Of a DNA stretch of 5,054 nt, positions 1 to 5,054 are shown piece by piece. Made by a program: the position numbers and the translations under genes. A model generated the notes under the pieces. That model saw nothing but the letters and a program-made list of their open reading frames with translations. It did no database searches and was not told where the DNA came from. The stretch covers positions 2,387 through 7,440 of the forward strand of contig DCVC01000059.1 in assembly GCA_002328625.1 (NCBI GenBank), read 5' to 3'. Source of the stretch: Bacteroidales bacterium UBA2198. Its GTDB lineage: Bacteria; Bacteroidota; Bacteroidia; Bacteroidales; VadinHA17. Within the stretch, counting starts at the first letter, position 1. The number at the start of each line of letters is the position of its first letter.

Positions 1-216
1 AAAAAGAAGAAATACTGCCGGTTTAAGAAAAACAGGATCCGTTATATCGACTACAAGGACCCTGAATTTCTAAAGAAGTTTCTCAATGACCAGGGTAAAA
101 TATTGCCAAGAAGAATAACAGGGACTTCACTTAAGTATCAGAGGAAGGTGGCCAAGGCTATTAAGAGAGCCAGGCATATAGCTCTTCTTCCTTACGTTAC
201 CGATCTCTTAAAATAA
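1..216 (+). CDS. rpsR: 30S ribosomal protein bS18, 3' part (5' end outside window)
   Basis: The first frame is open from base 1 to a TAA at 214-216 and gives 71 residues. They contain the hallmark bS18 stretches KKYCRFKK near the start, YIDYKDP, ILPRRITGTSLKYQRK in the middle, and KRARHIALLPY close to the end. Family knowledge: bS18 sits on the platform of the small subunit, pairs with bS6 and contacts 16S rRNA. In Bacteroidota, bS18 with bS6 and bS21 forms the pocket that hides the 3' tail of 16S rRNA. The N-terminal extension and start codon lie before the window. The gene is followed after 12 nt by rplI, and the usual order rpsF-rpsR-rplI suggests rpsF lies just upstream (inference). Nothing is broken in the visible part; the C-terminal length is normal. 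Confidence 0.97.
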   Translation, partial: KKKKYCRFKKNRIRYIDYKDPEFLKKFLNDQGKILPRRITGTSLKYQRKVAKAIKRARHIALLPYVTDLLK

Positions 217-222
217 GGAGGT
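215..222 (+). promoter_or_regulatory. Strong Shine-Dalgarno sequence of rplI
   Basis: AAGGAGGT overlaps the last two bases of the rpsR stop codon and ends 6 nt before the rplI ATG. It is an 8-base perfect complement to the anti-SD core of 16S rRNA. The next bases (ATC) could extend pairing across one bulged base. None of the other starts here has anything comparable: the amidase leader has only AGGA and the MCE and lptD starts have none. Bacteroidota ribosomes normally do not use SD pairing, so this site is exceptional for the context. Confidence 0.85.
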
Positions 223-228
223 ATCAAT

Positions 229-675
229 ATGGAAATTATATTATTACAGGATGTCAGCAAGCTTGGTCTGAAAGACGATATCGTCAATGTCAAAGAAGGA
301 TATGGAAGAAATTTTCTGATCCCCAGGGGTTTTGCTATTGCTGCAACACCCTCAGCCAAGAAAATGCATTCCGAAAATCTGAAACAGAGGGCTCACAAAG
401 AAGAACAAATAAAGATTGCTGCGCAGGAGATTGCTGCAAAGCTGGCTGACATAAACCTTGTGGTTGGAGCAAAGACAAGTTCTTCGGGTAAGATCTTCGG
501 CTCAGTTAATACAATTCAGATAGCAGAGGCTCTTAAAGAGAAAGGATTTGAAATTGATCGCAAGAATATCACTCTTCCTGAGGATCAGATCAAGGAAATA
601 GGAAATTATAAAGCACTAATAAAGCTTCACAGGGAAGTCAAAGTGGAGGTTGGCTTTGAAATAATTGCTGAGTAA
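229..675 (+). CDS. rplI: 50S ribosomal protein bL9
   Basis: This 148-residue protein has the usual bL9 length and two-domain plan. The N-terminal rRNA-binding domain (about residues 1-50) contains the signature GYGRNFLIPRG at 24-34. A charged alanine/lysine-rich helix follows (about 41-75), then the C-terminal domain (about 76-148) with the typical GKIFGSV stretch near 87-93. bL9 binds 23S rRNA at the base of the L1 stalk and, by family knowledge, affects reading-frame fidelity. The ATG at 229 is fixed by the strong SD 6 nt upstream and by the conserved N-terminus MEIILLQDV. It is very probably cotranscribed with rpsR, 12 nt away. One small departure: residue 16 is Asp, where the family signature usually has Gly or Asn. 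The gene faces lptD tail to tail across 57 nt. Confidence 0.98.
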   Translation: MEIILLQDVSKLGLKDDIVNVKEGYGRNFLIPRGFAIAATPSAKKMHSENLKQRAHKEEQIKIAAQEIAAKLADINLVVGAKTSSSGKIFGSVNTIQIAEALKEKGFEIDRKNITLPEDQIKEIGNYKALIKLHREVKVEVGFEIIAE

Positions 676-682
676 AGAATAG

Positions 683-724
683 TTTCGATGGTAAACTTCA
701 CAGATCGAAAGCAGACTCTTTTTT
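683..724 (+). terminator. Weak candidate terminator after rplI, between convergent genes
   Basis: TTTCGAT (683-689) and ATCGAAA (704-710) form a perfect 7-bp stem with a 14-nt loop, followed after 8 nt by six T residues (719-724). The gap between stem and T-run and the AT-rich stem make it a poor classical intrinsic terminator. An overlapping alternative hairpin is AAAGCAGA (708-715) with TCTGGTTT (724-731), 7 of 8 pairs. The position in the 57-nt convergent spacer suits a terminator for rplI. For lptD on the other strand no clear T-run follows the stem. Confidence 0.35.
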
Positions 725-732
725 CTGGTTTA

Positions 733-3381
733 TTAATAGTACTCATCATGAAAATCTTTGCGGCGTTCATACTTCAGGTCCTTTAGAATTGCTGCTTTGA
801 CTCTTATAGTAAAGTTCCACATCTTCATTGAGCCATTCGGCACCCAGTTAAAGCTCATATCCCAGCAATGCAGATCACGTGAAATGCCAATCTGTGTCAT
901 TGTGATCTCTTTCATTCTGAAATCATAACCACTGGTATAGGTTATTGTCATCTTCTTTGTCAGTGAAACATTCCCGTTAAAAGAGAGTGTCTGATTAATA
1001 ACAGGTTTGCTGATAGTTTTTATATAGTTAAGGTTATAGCTGACAGCAAGCGACCAGGGGACATTGAAAACAGGATATCCATACTCATCTGTCATCGATG
1101 ACCCGAGGCCCTGGTCTCCTGGTCCTGATTCCCGGCCCGGAACAGACGATAACTGACCACTTCCCTGAGCACCTTGAGTTCCTGATCTATCTTTCTTTCC
1201 TCTAAATAGTTCTCCTACATTGAAATCCAAACTGACTGAAAAATTATTCAATCTCATCAGCTTTTTATTCTGTGCATATGCAAATGTAGCAATCTGTCTG
1301 CCATAACTATCAACACCATACAGTGAGAAGTTACTGTTTGCCGATATATTAAAATTGTTCAGAATGGTTGTCCTCATTGTCATAATAACAGGGGACCATT
1401 TTATCGAATCAGCGAAGATATTATATGAGGTTGTAATTCCCAGATTATCTATAATTCTGACTTTCTTAGGTTTACCTGTAGTATCATTTTTGGCAAAAAC
1501 TTTTGCTTCAATTATATTAACAAGACTGAAAGAGACCGTACCACTTCGCCGTGATAATGAGGGCGTTCCAAAAATATTGCCTTCAAATACCGAATACTCA
1601 ACAGTTCTTCCCAATGTATCAATCTGAACCTGTCTGTACATGTCTGAACTTAATCCCTTTAAAGACGGCAGATAACTGAAGCTCACTGAAGGCTTCATAA
1701 CATGACGGATAGCCTGTATTCTTGAATCAGGTTTAAAGATGAACATTCCGAAGATCTGAGGATTATAGCCTGCATTCAGTGAAGGAGTTATAGCCTGTCC
1801 GTAGAAAAATCCCCTTGCCGTATCAATAAGCACAGTCGGGACAACTTTATTCTGTTCAGGATTAAAGTGACCCGGAGCCCAGATTTTTTCTATTTTCTGA
1901 GTATATAAAACGCCAGAATATGCTATCTGTGGTGAAATTGAAAAGTTCCTGAAGAGGCGGATTTGAAGACTGAGAGGAGCCTCATGTTTAAACCCGCTTC
2001 TCATTTTCTGTAAGACATCTTTTTTAAACAACAGACTGTCAAAAGTATTTATCTGGTTATCAAGTGATGCTGAATACTGAAACTGCAGTTCCTGGTACCA
2101 TTTTTTTGCACCCACACTGGCTCTACCTTTCAAAGGATAAATCCTGTTGGCATTGAAGTTCATCTTTGGCAGATTCATACTTACTGTTTTGTTTCTCACA
2201 TTCTGGCTGTGGTTCATGCTGGCCGACAGGTTAAATGGGGTGCCCTCCCAGCTTTTGGAATAGCTTACACTTGACTGGCGCTGAGTCGTTACATGTTCAG
2301 CGACCACATAGCTGTTCGACCGGTCGAATCCACTTGAACTCATGTTAACACTGGCAGAAAATCTGGACCCGGGTCTGGCCTTGGCATTCTGGGCATATGT
2401 CCAGCCTAACCTGTAGTTGGTTGTTTTGTTAAAATCCGGTAATCCTTTATGTCCTGATATATTGTTTGCATAACTGAAAGAAAGATTACCGCTGTACTTA
2501 TACATCTTATTGTAATTGGAAGTAGCAGTAAGCATCCAGGTGCCATTTGTATATATATTCCCCTTTAGAGCAAGGTCAAAATAGTCATTAATGGCAAAAT
2601 AATAGCCTCCTTCGGTAAGGTTATAACCTCTTTGCTGTTCCTGGCCAATCCTGGGTACAAGTATTCCAGATGCGGCTCTTTTTGTCTGAATGGGGAAAAA
2701 CCCGAATGGTACTGCTACGGGTAACGGAATTCCTTCAAGGACAAGGTTCCCCGGTCCCGAAATAATCTTTTTACCGGGGTATATCTTTGCTCGGGGAAGA
2801 TTAATATAAAAATGAGGATGTTCGGCATCGCAGGTTGAGTAGGTGCTTTTTGCAATGTTGGAAGTACCATCATCAAGCAGCTTTGTAACCTGGCTGCGCA
2901 GCAATCCCTCTTCCTGCTTTGTAACCAGACCATAAGCAATAGCTTTTTTAGTCCTGAAATTATAGGTGAGTTCTTTTACTTCATACTCCTGCGATCCGTC
3001 TTTAAATACTGGTATTCCTGTAAGCTGTCCTGTAGAGTCTTTAATTCCCGTCGCATAAACAGTATTTGACTCCATATTAAAGACAATGGAGTCAGCTTTT
3101 ATCTCAACATTACCATAGGTGACTACCGCATTCTCTCTTAGAATGGCCAGCCTGTTTATCATATCATTTTTTTTATAGCCGGCAGCAGTATAGGTCACCT
3201 GTTTATCAATGGCATTTTTAGAAATCTTAAGCTGATCGCGGCTTGCCGTTACAAACATAAGTGTATCTTGAAAAACAATTGCCGTATCAGATTCAGGTTT
3301 GTTTTCCTGAGAGAACGATGGAAGAAAAAGGACCATCACGAGGAACACTACAACTAACCGCTTTTCTGTAAAATAATACAA
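733..3381 (-). CDS. lptD: LPS-assembly outer-membrane protein LptD (Bacteroidota type)
   Basis: LptD is the outer-membrane barrel that, with lipoprotein LptE, receives LPS from the periplasmic Lpt bridge and inserts it into the outer leaflet. The 882-residue product starts with a signal peptide (TEKR then a hydrophobic run at 9-20; likely cleavage near SFSQ, 22-25). An OstA/LptA-like beta-jellyroll follows (about 60-190), ending in YSTCDAEHPHF with Cys184. The segment GIPLPVAVPFGFFP (217-230), then SGILVPRIG (238-246), matches the conserved barrel entrance of LptD. The rest is alternating aromatic/polar beta-strands ending in YERRKDFHDEYY. Only two cysteines exist, Cys184 and Cys839 (in HCW), matching the interdomain pair C173-C725 of E. 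coli LptD. A Gly/Ser/Gln-rich insert lies at 728-763. The start is TTG at 3381; no in-frame ATG exists upstream before a stop at 3475-3477, and Met16 would destroy the signal peptide. It is divergent from the amidase gene. No lptE is visible. Assignment is by motif recognition. Confidence 0.9.
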   Translation of the reverse strand: MYYFTEKRLVVVFLVMVLFLPSFSQENKPESDTAIVFQDTLMFVTASRDQLKISKNAIDKQVTYTAAGYKKNDMINRLAILRENAVVTYGNVEIKADSIVFNMESNTVYATGIKDSTGQLTGIPVFKDGSQEYEVKELTYNFRTKKAIAYGLVTKQEEGLLRSQVTKLLDDGTSNIAKSTYSTCDAEHPHFYINLPRAKIYPGKKIISGPGNLVLEGIPLPVAVPFGFFPIQTKRAASGILVPRIGQEQQRGYNLTEGGYYFAINDYFDLALKGNIYTNGTWMLTATSNYNKMYKYSGNLSFSYANNISGHKGLPDFNKTTNYRLGWTYAQNAKARPGSRFSASVNMSSSGFDRSNSYVVAEHVTTQRQSSVSYSKSWEGTPFNLSASMNHSQNVRNKTVSMNLPKMNFNANRIYPLKGRASVGAKKWYQELQFQYSASLDNQINTFDSLLFKKDVLQKMRSGFKHEAPLSLQIRLFRNFSISPQIAYSGVLYTQKIEKIWAPGHFNPEQNKVVPTVLIDTARGFFYGQAITPSLNAGYNPQIFGMFIFKPDSRIQAIRHVMKPSVSFSYLPSLKGLSSDMYRQVQIDTLGRTVEYSVFEGNIFGTPSLSRRSGTVSFSLVNIIEAKVFAKNDTTGKPKKVRIIDNLGITTSYNIFADSIKWSPVIMTMRTTILNNFNISANSNFSLYGVDSYGRQIATFAYAQNKKLMRLNNFSVSLDFNVGELFRGKKDRSGTQGAQGSGQLSSVPGRESGPGDQGLGSSMTDEYGYPVFNVPWSLAVSYNLNYIKTISKPVINQTLSFNGNVSLTKKMTITYTSGYDFRMKEITMTQIGISRDLHCWDMSFNWVPNGSMKMWNFTIRVKAAILKDLKYERRKDFHDEYY

Positions 3382-3390
3382 CTTAAATGC

Positions 3391-3398
3391 TATTTTTG
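3391..3398 (+). promoter_or_regulatory. Candidate -7 box of the amidase/MCE transcription unit
   Basis: TATTTTTG is an exact match to the Bacteroidota primary-sigma -7 consensus TAnnTTTG. Transcription would begin near 3404, giving a leader of about 58 nt before the amidase ATG at 3462. The matching -33 element is poor: TTTTCTG around 3362-3368 is the nearest approximation to TTTG. The box lies only 10 bp from the lptD start codon on the opposite strand. Confidence 0.5.
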
Positions 3399-3431
3399 TA
3401 AAGTTTTTGAGTGACTTCGGGATGTTGTTGA

Positions 3432-3439
3432 CAAAACTA
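3432..3439 (-). promoter_or_regulatory. Candidate -7 box of lptD
   Basis: Read on the - strand this is TAGTTTTG, an exact TAnnTTTG match. Transcription would start near 3426 and give a leader of about 45 nt before the TTG at 3381. No exact TTTG is present at the expected -33 distance; only a T-rich stretch precedes it. The position is right for the only promoter lptD could have in this short spacer. Confidence 0.5.
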
Positions 3440-3461
3440 ATTAAAAAAACAGGAACTGAAC

Positions 3462-4628
3462 ATGGACACTGGAATTAAAAACGGCAAACACTATGCCAAT
3501 AATATATACACTTTCAAAATGGTCTTTATGCTCCTGACTACATTTATTGTCATTTCAGGCTTTGCAGGAATAGATTTGCAGGAGAAAAAATGGATAATAG
3601 TGATTGATCCCGGACATGGAGGCAAAGATCCCGGTGCACTGGGATCGATGAGCAAGGAAAAAGACATTAATCTGGCCATAGCTCTTAAGACGGGAGAATA
3701 TCTTGAGAAAAACATGAAAAACATTAAAGTCCTCTATACCAGGAAGAGTGATATTTTCGTCGGGTTAAAAGAAAGAGCTGATTTCGCAAATAAAAACAAA
3801 GCCGATCTATTCATTTCAATTCACACAAACGCCATAGCCAAAAAGAACATAAAAGGGACAGAAACATGGATCATGGGAACAGCCAAGGATGACCAGAACC
3901 TTGAGGTAGCGATGAAAGAAAACGAAGTTATGCTTCTTGAAGATGATTTTTCAACAAAATATGAAGGATTTGATCCAACATCCACGGAGTCTTATATAAT
4001 ATTCACTTTGATGCAATATACTTTCCAGGAACAAAGCACGTTGCTGGCTTCCAATGTACAGAGCCAGTTTAAGAACCGTGCAGGAAGGATTGATCTTGGT
4101 GTTAAACAGGCAGGATTCTGGGTTCTATACATGACTACCATGCCAAGTGTTCTTATAGAAACAGGATTCCTGACAAACGCGGAGGAGGAAAAATATCTTG
4201 TCTCAAAAGAGGGTCAGGAGTATATTTCATCCGCTATTTTCAGGGCATGCCGCGATTATATTAATGATATTGAAAAGAAGAACGCCGTAACAGCAAAAAG
4301 AGAATCTTTACCTGAGATCAAACAAGATAATTCTGTCATCCCGAAAGTTGAAACGGACCAGGTATCCTTTATGATTCAGATAGCTGCGTCTGTTACAAAG
4401 AAAGAGCTTAAACCTGAAAATTTCAAGGGAATAAAGGAGGTTGTGGAACTGGCAATTCAGGATCGGTTTAAATATGCTACAGGTAACTTCTATGATTACT
4501 ACGAAGCTGTTAGTTACAGAAAAAGAATCGAAACCATCTTTCCCGATGCATTTGTTATTGCTGTCAGAGATAACAAAATATTACCTTTGCAGGAAGCATT
4601 GGAAATGAAAAAGAACAAAACCCAGTAA
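3462..4628 (+). CDS. Exported N-acetylmuramoyl-L-alanine amidase (Amidase_3) with SPOR domain
   Basis: The enzyme cleaves the amide bond between N-acetylmuramic acid and L-alanine in peptidoglycan, normally to separate daughter cells. The 388-residue product has a hydrophobic export segment at 20-36 (cleavage plausible after SGFA) and no lipobox. The catalytic domain (about 44-262) shows the zinc ligands His52 in DPGHGG, Glu66 in KEKDINLA and His121 in SIHTNA, plus catalytic Glu233 in LIETGFLTN. Residues about 140-195 form an acidic insert with helix-like stretches, placed where division amidases of the AmiA/B/C type carry an autoinhibitory region. A charged linker (about 268-300) leads to a SPOR-like domain (301-373: FMIQIAAS, YATGNF, AFVIAV), which in this family binds septal glycan stripped of stem peptides. 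The ATG at 3462 is chosen because it keeps positive residues before the hydrophobic run; Met20 would remove them. Likely cotranscribed with the MCE gene 3 nt downstream. It is AmiC-like in role, but the symbol is not certain. Confidence 0.93.
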   Translation: MDTGIKNGKHYANNIYTFKMVFMLLTTFIVISGFAGIDLQEKKWIIVIDPGHGGKDPGALGSMSKEKDINLAIALKTGEYLEKNMKNIKVLYTRKSDIFVGLKERADFANKNKADLFISIHTNAIAKKNIKGTETWIMGTAKDDQNLEVAMKENEVMLLEDDFSTKYEGFDPTSTESYIIFTLMQYTFQEQSTLLASNVQSQFKNRAGRIDLGVKQAGFWVLYMTTMPSVLIETGFLTNAEEEKYLVSKEGQEYISSAIFRACRDYINDIEKKNAVTAKRESLPEIKQDNSVIPKVETDQVSFMIQIAASVTKKELKPENFKGIKEVVELAIQDRFKYATGNFYDYYEAVSYRKRIETIFPDAFVIAVRDNKILPLQEALEMKKNKTQ

Positions 4629-4631
4629 CGG

Positions 4632-5054
4632 ATGAAAAAGATTTCATATGAAGTCAAGGTTGGAGCAGTAGCCCTGATAACAATAATAGTGTTTATATGG
4701 TTATACAATTTTCTTAAGGGGAAAGATTATTTCAGCAGTACGGCAAAGTATTATGTTGTATATGACAAGGTTGGCGGTCTTGCAGAATCGAGTCCTGTAG
4801 AGGTGAACGGATACAAAGTAGGTGTTGTTCAATCTATCAGGTTTCTTGATGCTGTTTCAGGCAAGCTGTTGGTAGTATTGACGGTAAGTAAGGATTTCAA
4901 ATTACCGGAAAACACTGTTGCTGAAATAACTACAGCATCCCTCATTGCAGGGATGAAAATACGGTTTGTCTACGGGGAGGGACCCGGTACATATTCCAGT
5001 GGTGACACCATTCCCGGACGTCTTTCTGAATCAATTATAACAAAGATTGAAAAT
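4632..5054 (+). CDS. MCE/MlaD-family lipid-transport protein, N-terminal part (runs off window)
   Basis: The frame is open from ATG 4632 to the last base, giving 141 residues without a stop. It begins MKKISYEVKVGAVAL and has one inner-membrane anchor (about 10-28). The MCE domain follows (about 38-115) with the diagnostic VGGLAESSPVEVNGYKVGVV at 47-66 and ITTASLIAGMKIRF later. MCE proteins are substrate-binding parts of lipid transporters such as Mla, working with an MlaE-type permease and MlaF-type ATPase; they form hexameric rings in the periplasm and move phospholipids between membranes. No lipobox is seen, so it is membrane-anchored. Only 3 nt separate it from the amidase stop, so the two are probably one transcript and possibly translationally coupled. 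There is no SD; the start is set by the conserved N-terminus. The family's C-terminal helical part is outside the window. MlaD-like is a safe name; the exact substrate is unknown. Confidence 0.93.
   Translation, partial: MKKISYEVKVGAVALITIIVFIWLYNFLKGKDYFSSTAKYYVVYDKVGGLAESSPVEVNGYKVGVVQSIRFLDAVSGKLLVVLTVSKDFKLPENTVAEITTASLIAGMKIRFVYGEGPGTYSSGDTIPGRLSESIITKIEN

Noticed and set aside
1355..1627. 90-codon + strand open frame inside lptD
   Set aside because: It lies antisense to well-supported LptD barrel strands, has no SD or promoter and resembles no family I recognise; a shadow frame.
2715..2939. 74-codon - strand open frame within lptD
   Set aside because: Same strand but another frame of the OstA-like region of lptD; composition is that of a frame-shifted reading, not a separate gene.
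3428..3433. TTGACA, an exact sigma-70 -35 hexamer in the divergent spacer
   Set aside because: No -10 hexamer lies about 17 bp downstream, and Bacteroidota primary sigma factors use a different consensus; the TAnnTTTG boxes explain the spacer better.
3425..3434. Small inverted repeat TTGT-TG-ACAA next to the lptD -7 box as a possible operator
   Set aside because: Only 4-bp half-sites with a 2-nt centre; expected by chance in AT-rich DNA and not repeated elsewhere in the spacer.
3491..3724. 77-codon - strand open frame opposite the amidase N-terminus
   Set aside because: Antisense to the catalytic DPGHGG region; no independent start signal or recognisable domain.
4514..4708. 64-codon - strand open frame across the amidase/MCE junction
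   Set aside because: Antisense to two well-supported genes; hydrophobic and Ile/Thr-rich as expected from the complement of a transmembrane segment.

Overview
The window looks like ordinary housekeeping chromosome from a member of the Bacteroidota, probably class Bacteroidia. The evidence is the Bacteroidota style of the S18 and L9 proteins, a long Bacteroidota-type LptD, the linkage lptD / SPOR-amidase / MCE gene, A-rich leaders mostly without Shine-Dalgarno sequences, and perfect TAnnTTTG promoter boxes. I see no mobile element, CRISPR array, tRNA, rRNA or phage gene. Genus-level placement is not possible from this sequence.

Layout. Positions 1-675 hold the end of a ribosomal-protein operon on the + strand: the 3' part of rpsR (bS18) and a complete rplI (bL9), separated by 12 nt that carry an unusually strong Shine-Dalgarno sequence. 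A short convergent spacer (676-732) carries a weak candidate terminator hairpin. Positions 733-3381 on the - strand encode an 882-residue LptD-like outer-membrane protein for lipopolysaccharide export. An 80-nt divergent spacer (3382-3461) holds one Bacteroidota-type -7 promoter box for each direction, placed so that the two leaders should overlap. Positions 3462-4628 (+) encode an exported zinc N-acetylmuramoyl-L-alanine amidase with a C-terminal SPOR domain. After only 3 nt comes an MCE/MlaD-like membrane-anchored protein that runs off the window end (4632-5054).

The right-hand genes form an envelope-biogenesis neighbourhood: LPS insertion into the outer membrane (LptD), septal peptidoglycan cleavage (amidase) and trans-envelope lipid trafficking (MCE protein). 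The left-hand genes are translation machinery and are not functionally tied to them beyond adjacency.

I found no convincing evidence for a previously undescribed system. The points most worth a second look are the strong Shine-Dalgarno sequence in front of rplI in a phylum that normally hides its anti-SD, the overlapping divergent promoters between lptD and the amidase gene, the two-cysteine LptD with a Gly/Ser/Gln-rich insert, and the probable autoinhibitory insert in the amidase.
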